64,000 nt of DNA, taken from Archaeoglobus sp. UBA234 (GTDB taxonomy: Archaea; Halobacteriota; Archaeoglobi; Archaeoglobales; Archaeoglobaceae). Under the pieces are notes generated by a model that was given only the letters and a program-made list of their open reading frames with translations, had not been told where the DNA came from and did no database searches. A program made the position numbers and the translations under genes. Shown here piece by piece: positions 8,551 to 16,901 of this stretch. Position 1 is the first letter of the stretch. Every line of letters starts with the position of its first letter. The DNA lies in assembly GCA_002494625.1 (NCBI GenBank), contig DACH01000001.1:222422-286421 (forward strand), written 5' to 3'.

Positions 8551-9474
8551 ATGAGAGTAAAAACTAATGAACAGGCTATAAGAGAGCTTGCAAGGTTAAT
8601 TTCAGGACTCAATTACAACCCCATAACCTTTGATTCTCCGGATTTATTTCCCTCAGGCGATGAATACATCTACGCAAACTATGTCTTCTTTCTTGTCGCC
8701 ATAGACCACAGAACCGGATTTCCGAGGAATAAAAACAAGTATCATGGCTCAGACATGCTATTTTATCTGGCAAGAAAGGCTCAGAAAAGAGAACCAGATT
8801 TGTTCACAGCTGAAAAAATGCTCACCATAACTGAAAAAGATGTTCTCGAGATTTTTACCATAGATGGGTTCTCAATAAAAAAACCGGGTGAGAGGGCTGC
8901 ACTTCTCAGAGATTGTGCAGAAAAGCTCATTCAGTACTATAAGGGAGATATCAGAAATCTGTTCAAAAAAGCAGATTATTTTCTGATAAGAAACAGTGAT
9001 GGTGTTCTTGCCCGTCTAAAAGCTTTTAGGGCTTATGAAGACCCTCTGATGAAAAAAAGCTTTCTCTTAGTTAAGATTTTGCGGAGACAAAAAATAATCG
9101 ATGTTAGAGATGTCCATAATCTGGGCTTACCCGTAGATAATGTTCTCGTTGAAATTGCACTTCGAAGTGGTATTGTTGGTGTTGAGGAATATAGAACCTC
9201 AGAAGGGGTTCTCAACAGTGATGAGGCTATTGAGCTGAGAAGAGCTGTCGGAGAGGCATTCAAAAAGGTTTCTGTCGAATCAGGCATTACTCCCGATATT
9301 ATCGATGACCTGCTCTGGACATATGGAAGAGAAATCCGTGAACTAAGTCAAAAGCCTATCAAAACACCACTTGATGACAGGATAGGCAGTAAAGAAGCTC
9401 TAAGAGAATTCCTGAGCTTCATAGGAAAGGGAACCAATCTGAAACTGAGCTTTCCTGAAACCTGGTATTTTTAA
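8551..9474 (+). CDS. Putative nucleoside/DNA glycosylase-fold protein resembling queuosine-salvage (Qng1/DUF2419) family
   Basis: A 307-residue, mostly helical soluble protein. Three segments resemble the eukaryotic/bacterial Q-salvage glycosylase layout: ERAALLRDCAEKLIQYYKG followed by a helix; a later block DVHNLGLPVDNVLVEIALRSGIV resembling the HhH-like 'D-tyr-rvPQvLrhlGvl' region; and a C-terminal ELRRAVGEAF...IIDDLLW tail. These are remembered family patterns, not a search result. Archaea make archaeosine rather than queuosine, so the substrate would differ. It could instead be an unrelated helix-hairpin-helix glycosylase. Monocistronic. Confidence 0.45.
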   Translation: MRVKTNEQAIRELARLISGLNYNPITFDSPDLFPSGDEYIYANYVFFLVAIDHRTGFPRNKNKYHGSDMLFYLARKAQKREPDLFTAEKMLTITEKDVLEIFTIDGFSIKKPGERAALLRDCAEKLIQYYKGDIRNLFKKADYFLIRNSDGVLARLKAFRAYEDPLMKKSFLLVKILRRQKIIDVRDVHNLGLPVDNVLVEIALRSGIVGVEEYRTSEGVLNSDEAIELRRAVGEAFKKVSVESGITPDIIDDLLWTYGREIRELSQKPIKTPLDDRIGSKEALREFLSFIGKGTNLKLSFPETWYF

Positions 9475-9633
9475 CTGCATAAATTTACCTCAGACACAAA
9501 TTTATCCCAGAAACGCCACTATTACAATGGAAAATCTGCGTCTTTTATCCCCTAATCTGTCAGACTTTCAGTGCAAACAAAATCTGTGAGATCCATAGCC
9601 CTTACATCCAGCGATATGAACTGCGCATAGAAA

Positions 9634-10152
9634 CTACAGAAAGTTCTTCTCTCCCAGATAGTTGATTAGTATATCTACCTCCTCTTCGACACTCAACTTG
9701 TCTGTTTCAAGAACAAGATCCGGATTATCTGGCTCCTCATAGACACCATCATATCCTGTAAGCCCCTCCATCTCCCCTTTCATCGCCTTTGCATAGAGTC
9801 CCTTCGGATCTCGTCTTATAAGCTCCTCTATGGAGCATTTAAGATAAACTTCAACAAAATTGCCTATCTCTTTTCTCGCAAATTCTCTTGTTGATTTGAA
9901 GGGTGATATGATAGAGACTATTGTAATCACACCGTTTTTTGCAAGAAGGTTTGCCATTTCCACAACAACCCTGTTGTGCATTTCCCGTTCCTCTTTACTA
10001 TAACCAAGGTCCGGATATAACTTGCTCCTTATTCCATCCCCATCCAACACCTCCACATTCAAATCCATTTTCCTCAGCTTTTCCGAGAGGGCTTTTGCAA
10101 GGGTGGTTTTCCCAGCACCACTAACTCCAGTTAACCAGATTACGAAGCTCAT
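9634..10152 (-). CDS. cysC: Adenylylsulfate (APS) kinase
   Basis: 172 residues. It phosphorylates APS to PAPS with ATP. P-loop GVSGAGKTT lies at residues 9-17, then the family segments LDGDGIRSKL (APS-binding), SIISPFKSTREFAR, and DPKGLYAKA. The ATG start lies inside the 3' end of the upstream phosphodiesterase gene (32-nt overlap), so the two are translationally coupled. ATP sulfurylase is not in the window. The preceding 160 bp (9475-9633) show nothing recognisable. Confidence 0.93.
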   Translation of the reverse strand: MSFVIWLTGVSGAGKTTLAKALSEKLRKMDLNVEVLDGDGIRSKLYPDLGYSKEEREMHNRVVVEMANLLAKNGVITIVSIISPFKSTREFARKEIGNFVEVYLKCSIEELIRRDPKGLYAKAMKGEMEGLTGYDGVYEEPDNPDLVLETDKLSVEEEVDILINYLGEKNFL

Positions 10153-11512
10153 TTTCTCCCCTCAGTTTCACAGCTTCTTCCTTCAAGCCCATTAAATTCA
10201 AGATTAAAGGAGCGAAGTCATAAATCGAAATTTCTGTTCTACCACTATTACTTTCAGGAAGTTTCAGAGAAAATACACCATATTCTGAATGGACGGCATC
10301 ATCAGGACCCGTATCATTCTCAGGAAGGTAGTTTGATTCATATCCGAGTGTTCCTGCTGCTCTCCAGTACAGGTTGTCTAAGTAGACCATCATATCAGGT
10401 TTATCCCCTTTTGCAACCGGATATATGTCTTCAGGGTAAAAAACCTTAGTATCCCACTTCTCACCATTCTCTCCTTTAATGGAGCATATTGCATCCTTCA
10501 GCTCATCCCTGACCGACTCATATTCTGTTTTTTTGATAATTCCCTTTTTTTCCCTTCCCTTAACATTTAAAAATATCCTTGAGTAATAACCTCCCCATGC
10601 CCAGGCAACTGTTCTGCTCCAGTCAACATCAAGCTGTTCAAATCTGCAAAATGAACTGAGAATCTCAGGGTTTCTTACTTTCATGTATCCCTCCTGAATA
10701 AGCCATTGATTGATGGCAAAAGCTCCTTTCATTCTCTTAACTCCATGATCTGAAACTATCGATATCGCCGTATTTTCATCCAGAAGGTTCACGATTTTTC
10801 CTATTTCCTTATCAAGCAATCTGTAATAATCTCTGATGACATTTCTGTACTTGCCCTCTTCGTAAAGGTGATGTTCCTCGTCAAAATACTTCCAGAAAGC
10901 GTGGTGAATTCTATCAAGCCCGATCTCAACAAACTCAAAGTAGTCCCATTCTTTCTCCTGTAAAAGATATCTGATGACCTCAAATCGCTTTTCAGTCATA
11001 TCCCAGACTTCTTCAATAAGCTTATCCCTCTCATCCTTCCTGAAGACGACATCGAATATATAGTCTCCCGCTACCTTCTCAATTTCATTTTTCAGAGTGG
11101 ATGGATAGGTGTAATTAACAGATGAGTCAGGAGTTATGAAACAGCTCACAAGGTAACCGTTTACTTTTCTCGGGGGGTAGGTTGGGGGCACCCCAACAAG
11201 AATTGATTTCAATCCCTTTTTGCCAATATAATCCCAGATTGCTTTTTCCTTAATCTTCATGCTGTGAGCAATCCATATATCGGTATAGCTGCTCTCCTTT
11301 CTATGTCTGAACCCATATAACCCAAGCTCACCCGGTGTTTTCCCTGTAGCCATACACATCCAAGCAGGAATTGTTATTGCTGGAATGCAACTTCTCATGG
11401 GCCCATATATTGAATTCTCCAAAATTTTCCTGATGTTTGGGAGTTCCTCTATGAACTCATTAAACAAAAGCTCAGGGGGGGCAGAATCAAGCCCCATCAC
11501 GAAACACTTCAT
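10121..11512 (-). CDS. Alkaline-phosphatase-superfamily type I phosphodiesterase/nucleotide pyrophosphatase-like protein
   Basis: 463 residues. The N-terminal MGLDSAPPELLF contributes the first metal Asp, and CIPAITIPAWMCMATGK holds the nucleophile Thr region of the type I phosphodiesterase/nucleotide pyrophosphatase family. Later SIVSDHGVKRM supplies Asp-His metal ligands, and DAVHSEYGVF the distal His. There is no signal peptide, so it is cytoplasmic. It overlaps the DHH gene upstream by 4 nt and cysC downstream by 32 nt. The context suggests a phosphosulfate or nucleotide substrate, but this is inference. Confidence 0.85.
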   Translation of the reverse strand: MKCFVMGLDSAPPELLFNEFIEELPNIRKILENSIYGPMRSCIPAITIPAWMCMATGKTPGELGLYGFRHRKESSYTDIWIAHSMKIKEKAIWDYIGKKGLKSILVGVPPTYPPRKVNGYLVSCFITPDSSVNYTYPSTLKNEIEKVAGDYIFDVVFRKDERDKLIEEVWDMTEKRFEVIRYLLQEKEWDYFEFVEIGLDRIHHAFWKYFDEEHHLYEEGKYRNVIRDYYRLLDKEIGKIVNLLDENTAISIVSDHGVKRMKGAFAINQWLIQEGYMKVRNPEILSSFCRFEQLDVDWSRTVAWAWGGYYSRIFLNVKGREKKGIIKKTEYESVRDELKDAICSIKGENGEKWDTKVFYPEDIYPVAKGDKPDMMVYLDNLYWRAAGTLGYESNYLPENDTGPDDAVHSEYGVFSLKLPESNSGRTEISIYDFAPLILNLMGLKEEAVKLRGENELRNLVNWS

Positions 11513-12459
11513 TTTACCACCTCAAGCCAGTTTCTAATCGTATTCAGGGCAAGTTCAAGTTTTTCTTTCGAACAGTAAAGCCCAACAACCTCTCTTTTAC
11601 CTCCAGCCTTGAATCCAAGATTTTTGAGTCTGTCAATAAGGTCACTGAGGTCGGGACTGCTGGCAACCCGGAAATATACCTGAGCATGTCCGTGAAAGTC
11701 TCTATTTATAGCAACAACTCCACTGTAACCCCTCTCCCACACAGCCTTCCTTGCAACCATCGATATGATATTCATCCTGCTTTTGAACTCTACCTCTGCA
11801 AAATTAACCTTTTCTTTTATTTCAGAGAGGATGTTTTCAACTTCCCTCTCTATCAATTCAAGATTTCTATGCCATTCCCTCATTTCAAGGAGGTCAGAAG
11901 GTGTGTTTTTGAGGATCAATTTAACTGCCCTCTCAACAGCATTTCTGTCCATGAGTATATAGTTGGAATCTATTAGCTTTGTAAGTTTTACAGCCTCATC
12001 TGCATTCAATCCTTCTTTCCTCAAGAGTTGCAAAACTGACGGGTTTTTCAGAGCTGTCGAGCCTTTATCACCTACGGCACCAAGAGCGCTCAAATAGTTC
12101 CAGGTATTCAGATACTCTGAAATAACCCAGGTTGTGGATGGTGCTGCTTTTCCTTCCAGCAGCGGATTGATGTGAGTCACCCCTGATTTACAGATTTTTC
12201 TCTGGTTGTGATGATCAAAGAATGTTATTCTGACTTTCTGATGTAAGTGTTCATGTAGCTTCTCTACAGTCTCAACCATATTGAGGTCAAGAATGTAAAG
12301 CTCATCGGAACCCTCTGACTCCCTGTAAATTCTACCATCAAACTCAAAGAAACCGGGAAAGGGAGTGATGTTTTTCCAGCTTTTATCAGCAAGCCAGCCT
12401 GCAATCAGAGATGCTGAGCAAATACCATCCGTATCCCAGTGATGGATTAGGGTTATCAT
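11509..12459 (-). CDS. DHH-family phosphoesterase
   Basis: 316 residues starting MITLIHHWDTDG, which gives the motif-I His/Asp metal ligands. LDLNM (~58-61) supplies the next Asp, and FDHHNQ (Asp82-His83-His84) is the DHH signature. The C-terminal GHAQVYFRVASS and LGFKAGGKREVVG correspond to a DHHA1-type domain. Family members cleave pAp, nanoRNA or single-stranded DNA. Overlap with the phosphodiesterase and cysC genes makes pAp, the by-product of PAPS use, an attractive substrate (inference). Confidence 0.88.
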   Translation of the reverse strand: MITLIHHWDTDGICSASLIAGWLADKSWKNITPFPGFFEFDGRIYRESEGSDELYILDLNMVETVEKLHEHLHQKVRITFFDHHNQRKICKSGVTHINPLLEGKAAPSTTWVISEYLNTWNYLSALGAVGDKGSTALKNPSVLQLLRKEGLNADEAVKLTKLIDSNYILMDRNAVERAVKLILKNTPSDLLEMREWHRNLELIEREVENILSEIKEKVNFAEVEFKSRMNIISMVARKAVWERGYSGVVAINRDFHGHAQVYFRVASSPDLSDLIDRLKNLGFKAGGKREVVGLYCSKEKLELALNTIRNWLEVVK

Positions 12460-12500
12460 GTTTTAAAAAATAACTGCCATGGAGACATTAAATCGGTAAT

Positions 12501-12719
12501 TTAGTCGAGATACCCGAGGGCTCTGAGCCTCTCTTTGACCTTTTCTTCCTCTTCCTCTGTGAAAACTTCTTCATCTTCTTCTTCAAGGCTTGAAAGTACC
12601 TCTCTCAGCACATAAGTAACATACTCTGAGACTGTATCGAATCCTGCCCCTTCAAGTCTCTCCTCTATTTTTTCGTAAAGGTCGGAAGGAATGTTTACAG
12701 TTTTGTAATCCTTTTCCAT
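12501..12719 (-). CDS. Small ribbon-helix-helix-like protein (72 aa)
   Basis: Residues 5-45 (KTVNIPSDLYEKIEERLEG...VSEYVTYVLREVL) fit a CopG-type ribbon-helix-helix. The tail is strongly acidic (EEEDEEVFTEEEEE) and ends in LRALGYLD. It may be a DNA-binding regulator or an antitoxin-like protein, but no toxin gene is adjacent. It lies 41 bp upstream of the DHH gene on the same strand. The 195 bp further upstream (12720-12914) hold no ORF. Confidence 0.75.
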   Translation of the reverse strand: MEKDYKTVNIPSDLYEKIEERLEGAGFDTVSEYVTYVLREVLSSLEEEDEEVFTEEEEEKVKERLRALGYLD

Positions 12720-12914
12720 TCTACCACCTCTTTCGGGAGAAGATGTTATTGTTTAATAAAGATTGCTGGAATTGGTAACTGAATCGAATGCTTGACATAT
12801 ATGGAGCTGCATTTTCCACTTCTTCTCCAGCTCTTTAAAATCAGGTTCAAGGCTTCTAAATTTCAGCCACACCCCATTTTACAAATCCATCTAAGAGTAA
12901 TTCTTTGAGAGCAT

Positions 12915-13130
12915 CTACTCTCTTTTAAGAGAGATGCCTATTCTGTAGCCTTTGTACATCAAAATAACACCCATAATGATAGATATAATTGAGACAACAG
13001 CATTAAAAGGATAGTTCAAAAAAAATATTGATATCAGTATCCCCGCTAAAGCTGTTAGCACACCTGCATGAAATGTTGCAAGAGCTACAACAACATCAAA
13101 CTGCCTGACGCTCTTCATCTTAAATATCAA
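12915..13130 (-). CDS. Small membrane protein, two TM segments (71 aa)
   Basis: Two hydrophobic helices (VVALATFHAGVLTALAGIL and VVSIISIIMGVILMY) with a basic C-terminus. It overlaps the prefoldin beta gene by 4 nt and is the last gene of the Brix-pcc1-pfdB operon. Function unknown; it is supported by position, start codon and composition. Confidence 0.7.
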   Translation of the reverse strand: MIFKMKSVRQFDVVVALATFHAGVLTALAGILISIFFLNYPFNAVVSIISIIMGVILMYKGYRIGISLKRE

Positions 13131-13477
13131 CCAGCCTGTGGTCCGAGCATAGACTGTACTTTCTTCTGAAGCTCTATCAACCTTTCCTTAAGCTTTTCTT
13201 CCTGCCTTTCGAGAGTTTTTATTCTGATTTTAAGGGTCTCAGACTTTTCCTCAAGCTCCTTTACCATCTCTTCCTTCGTTGTTTTAACCAGTATACCTCC
13301 TACAGATTTGTAAACCACAGTATCCTCCCTCTTCTGAAGCTCTTCAAGCGCCATTTCTGCTTCCTTCAAACCTGAATCAAGCGAGAGTCTCTGGTTAACC
13401 ACAACCTGTAATTGCTGCTGAAGCTGCTGCATCTGAGCAACCATATTTTGAAGCTGGGGTGGTAATTCAGCACTCAT
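13127..13477 (-). CDS. pfdB: Prefoldin beta subunit
   Basis: 116 residues. A long N-terminal helix rich in Gln (QNMVAQMQQLQQQLQ), a beta-hairpin centre (DTVVYKSVGGILVKTT) and a C-terminal coiled coil (KEELEE-type heptads) are the classic beta-prefoldin layout. It forms the jellyfish-like alpha2beta4 chaperone that hands unfolded proteins to the thermosome. It overlaps both neighbours by 4 nt, so it is tightly coupled to pcc1 upstream and the small membrane protein downstream. Confidence 0.95.
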   Translation of the reverse strand: MSAELPPQLQNMVAQMQQLQQQLQVVVNQRLSLDSGLKEAEMALEELQKREDTVVYKSVGGILVKTTKEEMVKELEEKSETLKIRIKTLERQEEKLKERLIELQKKVQSMLGPQAG

Positions 13478-13710
13478 GTTCCTAACACCTCTTCACATAT
13501 CTTTATAAGTCTCAACCAAGTATTTAACGAGGCTCTGAATGATGTCAAATCCTCAGCCCAGAGCCTTAGGATTAGAACATCTCCCTTTAAATAAATTTTT
13601 GCATGGCTTCTTATCCCCTCCCCCTCTTCCGGTTTCAGTGATTTGAAGAGTACATCTGCATCTTTTTCCGGAACGAACTCAAACTCTCCATAGTATGGAT
13701 AGATTACCAT
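13474..13710 (-). CDS. pcc1: KEOPS complex subunit Pcc1
   Basis: About 78 residues from the ATG at 13708-13710, chosen because GGTGAT lies 4 nt upstream and the longer frame (to 13755) would overlap the Brix gene by 41 nt. The motif AEDLTSFRASLNTWLRLIK is diagnostic of Pcc1. Pcc1 dimerises the KEOPS complex that makes t6A37 in ANN-decoding tRNAs. The Brix-Pcc1-PfdB order is commonly seen in archaea. Confidence 0.9.
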   Translation of the reverse strand: MVIYPYYGEFEFVPEKDADVLFKSLKPEEGEGIRSHAKIYLKGDVLILRLWAEDLTSFRASLNTWLRLIKICEEVLGT

Positions 13711-13714
13711 ACAA

Positions 13715-14179
13715 TCACCTTCTGGGATAGAGCAGAATAACTGTTGAACCATCATACAGAAAATTGAGATACTCTCTTCCCTCTTTTCTACCAGCCACTA
13801 CTTCCTTTCTTATGGCATTCCTTAACCTCATCCTCTTTTTAAGCCTGTTTCCTGCATTTCCAGCAGGTACAGCATCAAGAATCTCGGGATCAAACCAGAG
13901 TTTTCCTGAGAAAAAAACAGGTGAGCTGTCCATCTTTTCTTTTTTTATAATACCTGGATTGAATCTCATAAGAAACACTTCCTTTCCCCCATCATATACT
14001 TTAAGAACCGCAGGATTTCCTTTAATCTCCTCAATAACAGCTATTTTTGGTGCAAGCTGCATCAACTCTTCCATACCTCTTTTTCCTCTTGAAATGTAAT
14101 CCCAGTTCATATAAGCTGAAAGTACTCTGGAAAGGGTTCGTGTCTTTCTTCCGGGCTTTCTTGAAGTTGTGAGAATCAC
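13715..14179 (-). CDS. Brix-domain ribosome biogenesis protein (archaeal Imp4/Brix)
   Basis: 154 residues starting MILTTSRKPGRKTRTLSRVL, the archaeal Brix/Imp4 N-terminus, with basic rRNA-binding residues throughout. It is expected to act in rRNA processing and early ribosome assembly. It is the first gene of the operon Brix-pcc1-pfdB-membrane protein. In many archaea the genes for ribosomal protein L37Ae and RpoP precede it; here the upstream neighbour is a divergent diadenylate cyclase gene. Confidence 0.88.
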   Translation of the reverse strand: MILTTSRKPGRKTRTLSRVLSAYMNWDYISRGKRGMEELMQLAPKIAVIEEIKGNPAVLKVYDGGKEVFLMRFNPGIIKKEKMDSSPVFFSGKLWFDPEILDAVPAGNAGNRLKKRMRLRNAIRKEVVAGRKEGREYLNFLYDGSTVILLYPRR

Positions 14180-14285
14180 AGAAGTAGTAAATTCTTATTG
14201 TATTAATCTTTTATCGAGGTATCCGCTAAATACCTCCACGATTTCTTACGCAAAATTAAAATTCATAAACTGCATTGAATAATTG

Positions 14286-15140
14286 ATGTTTGAATTTATG
14301 CTCGAAAAAGCCGCTGAAATGGCAGAAAAACTTGATGAGAAAAAGATATTCATAATCTCTCGTAGCTTTGTAGAGATAGAAGAATTTAAAGGATTAAAAA
14401 TATATAATATTCCTAAAAAATATTCGACATATCTCGAATCCGTGCTGTTCTCACTTGAAAAAGAATATGACATGGATAAAATACTGGGTGCAGATTTTAT
14501 AGAGAAGGTGATTCTAACACACCATATTTCAGAATTTGTAACATCCGTAGCATATTTGAAAAACATAGAAATTACAGATAATTTCGTTATTCTTGTAAAC
14601 CTCGATACCCTGCAGGGAATTTTTCTTTTGAACCCGAAAAAAAGCGCTATTTACAGGGCAGTTGCAGAGTGTACTGAAAGAGTCAGTCCTGAGATTATAA
14701 GGGCAACTCTCAACATCGCCGTAAATCTCGCCACAAAAGGAAGAGAAGGCAGAAGTATAGGCACAGCATTCATCATAGGCGATAGCAAGGAGGTTCTGAA
14801 GAGATCCCGTCAGCTAATTATCAATCCCTTTGAGGGACACCCAGATGAAAAAAGGAACATAAAAGACCCAAACATATGGGAAACTGTAAAAGAGTTTGCT
14901 CAGCTGGATGGCGTGTTCGTGATTGATGAAAGAGGTAAGATACTTTCCGCCGGAAGGTATCTCAATGTATCAGCCTCTGACCTCAAGATTAAACCCGGTC
15001 TTGGAGCCAGACACATGGCATGTGCTGCAATATCTCAGGAAACAGAGGCAATAGCAATAGTTGTTTCCGAAAGTGGCGGAGATATAACAATCTTCAAGGA
15101 TGGAAAGGAGATCCTCAAGCTCAGCAGCATTCTCTATTAG
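14286..15140 (+). CDS. dacZ: Diadenylate cyclase (DacZ-like), DAC domain protein
   Basis: 284 residues from ATG 14286 (a TTG directly precedes it). An N-terminal ~150-residue domain is followed by a C-terminal DAC (DisA_N-type) domain that would make c-di-AMP from two ATP. The DGA motif appears as LDGVFVI (Asp208-Gly-Val) and the RHR motif as GARHMACAA (Arg242-His-Met), so both differ at their third residue from the bacterial consensus. RSIGTAFIIGDS is the family nucleotide-side strand. The gene is divergent from Brix and monocistronic. Confidence 0.85.
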   Translation: MFEFMLEKAAEMAEKLDEKKIFIISRSFVEIEEFKGLKIYNIPKKYSTYLESVLFSLEKEYDMDKILGADFIEKVILTHHISEFVTSVAYLKNIEITDNFVILVNLDTLQGIFLLNPKKSAIYRAVAECTERVSPEIIRATLNIAVNLATKGREGRSIGTAFIIGDSKEVLKRSRQLIINPFEGHPDEKRNIKDPNIWETVKEFAQLDGVFVIDERGKILSAGRYLNVSASDLKIKPGLGARHMACAAISQETEAIAIVVSESGGDITIFKDGKEILKLSSILY

Positions 15141-15304
15141 CAGAGAGGTTGAACAAGTACAGAGATGAAAATGTCAAAGGGGAGTTGCCAGCGATAATCT
15201 CCCACCAATAAATTTAAAACACCCCGGATGTATTCAAATTCGACTACCGAAAAATTAAAATCTCAAAAATTAAATGGGAAATTAACCGGAGGTATAGACA
15301 AAAG

Positions 15305-15613
15305 ATGAGTTCGGAAATATGCGGAGTTTGCGGATTGCCAAAAGACCTGTGTGTTTGCGAAGAGGTTGCAAAGGAACAGCAGCAGATAATCATTAAAGTG
15401 TCAAAGAGGCGCTATGGAAAGGAGGTTACTCTTATTGAAGGAATTGACATGGGTGAGATTAACATAGATGAGCTTGCAAAGTATCTGAAATCCAAACTCG
15501 CCTGTGGTGGAACTGTAAAAAATCGCACAATCGAGCTTCAGGGCAACCATGTTAATCGAGTGAGAGAACTTCTTATCCAGAAGGGCTTTAACCCGGAGAG
15601 GATCAAGAGCTAA
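15305..15613 (+). CDS. Translation initiation factor aIF1 (SUI1 family)
   Basis: 102 residues. An N-terminal cysteine motif (CGVCGLPKDLCVC) probably binds zinc. The SUI1 core follows, with RRYGKEVTLIEGID, the basic-loop region LACGGTVKNRTIELQG and the C-terminal helix RVRELLIQKGF. It acts on the small ribosomal subunit to secure start-codon selection. It has its own start 164 bp after dacZ; no ORF is in that gap. Confidence 0.95.
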   Translation: MSSEICGVCGLPKDLCVCEEVAKEQQQIIIKVSKRRYGKEVTLIEGIDMGEINIDELAKYLKSKLACGGTVKNRTIELQGNHVNRVRELLIQKGFNPERIKS

Positions 15614-15680
15614 ACTTAAACCTTTCTGAGATTCTGAATTCCAAAATAAACTTAGCTGTTACTATATTTTCCTTAGTTAT

Positions 15681-16901
15681 TTAAAAGAAGAAGTCCGCTA
15701 TTTTATTTTTGAGCAATTCTGCTACATCAACCCCTGTGACTTGGAAAACGAGATATATTCCAGCGAAGGTCCCTATCATACTCCCTATGTTTGTCAGTGC
15801 AACAACTAGAAGTACCCTGAAAACCTTATTATTTATCAGATCCCTGAATGACCTTGCCTCTGAAATCTTCTCCAGATCAGACGATGTTGGTTTTCTTACC
15901 CATGCTTCAACCAGTCCTGATACCCAACCAGCCGCCACCATCGGATTCAGAGATGTCAGCCAGGCAAAAAGAAAAGCCGCCAGAATAGAAAGTGGATGGG
16001 CTCCAGCTATTGCTGCTCCGATTGCAGAAAGGGCTCCATTTATCAGAAACCAGTAAAGAAACGCCGTGATAATCAGCTGAGTGTTGAGGGAAGAAGCAAC
16101 TGCCACAAAAAGCAGCAGTATTAGAGCTATCAGTGAGTAGCCAAAAAGCTTTGCTAAACTGAGTCTTCTCTTTTTTACCTCTAAAAGTGATTGAACAGGT
16201 GGAATTTCTTTCTCAGAAAGATATCTTCTTATTCCTTCAACATGTCCTGCCCCAACTACAGCAACAATTTTCCTGTATCTTGATGAGACGCTTATCAGAT
16301 TTCCTGCCATAAAGGCATCTCTTTCATCTATCAGAACCTTTGCTGCGGATGGTGAAACCTTTTCAAATTCAGACACCATAGCAGAGATTACATCTTCCTT
16401 CAGCATCTCATCAACATCTATCTCTTCTCCCCTGAAAAAACCACCTATAAGACTGAGTACCAGCTTTATCTTCGCAAAGAATGATAAAGAAGCCCAGAAT
16501 CTTTTAAATGTAATGGATATATCCCTGTCAATTAGAAGTATGTCTGCTCCAATCTCCTTAGCACATTTAACAGCCTCAAGCATCTCTTCACCAGGTTTTA
16601 CACCATATTTATCCCCTATTTTTTTCTGAAAATACGATAGAAGAAGCTGAAAAAGCATGAGGTGCGCTTCCCCTTTCTTTATGACATCAACAATTGATAT
16701 CTCCTGTTTTTTCTTCTGCGTTAGTGTGATAAACCTGTTTTGATCGAGTTCAACTGCCACTGCATCCGGTTTTTCCTGAAAAATTCTCTCTCTAACTTCT
16801 TCAATGGACTTTTTTGAAACATGTGCTGTCCCAACTAGGATAATCTCTCCAGACTGGTCTGAGTTTCTATGCCCGATTTTGTCCTCAGGTTGCTCTTGCA
16901 A
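15681..16901 (-). CDS. TraB/GumN-family membrane protein
   Basis: 406 residues. The N-terminal ~230 residues carry the TraB pattern: ILVGTAHVSKKSIEEV (GxxH), DAVAVELDQNRF, ADILLIDRD, and VAVVGAGHVEGI (GxxH). The C-terminal half has about four or five transmembrane helices ending in a hydrophobic tail. TraB-type proteins are putative metalloproteases first linked to pheromone shutdown. The start overlaps the end of the site-2 protease gene by 17 nt, so the two membrane proteins are co-translated. Confidence 0.88.
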   Translation of the reverse strand: MQEQPEDKIGHRNSDQSGEIILVGTAHVSKKSIEEVRERIFQEKPDAVAVELDQNRFITLTQKKKQEISIVDVIKKGEAHLMLFQLLLSYFQKKIGDKYGVKPGEEMLEAVKCAKEIGADILLIDRDISITFKRFWASLSFFAKIKLVLSLIGGFFRGEEIDVDEMLKEDVISAMVSEFEKVSPSAAKVLIDERDAFMAGNLISVSSRYRKIVAVVGAGHVEGIRRYLSEKEIPPVQSLLEVKKRRLSLAKLFGYSLIALILLLFVAVASSLNTQLIITAFLYWFLINGALSAIGAAIAGAHPLSILAAFLFAWLTSLNPMVAAGWVSGLVEAWVRKPTSSDLEKISEARSFRDLINNKVFRVLLVVALTNIGSMIGTFAGIYLVFQVTGVDVAELLKNKIADFFF

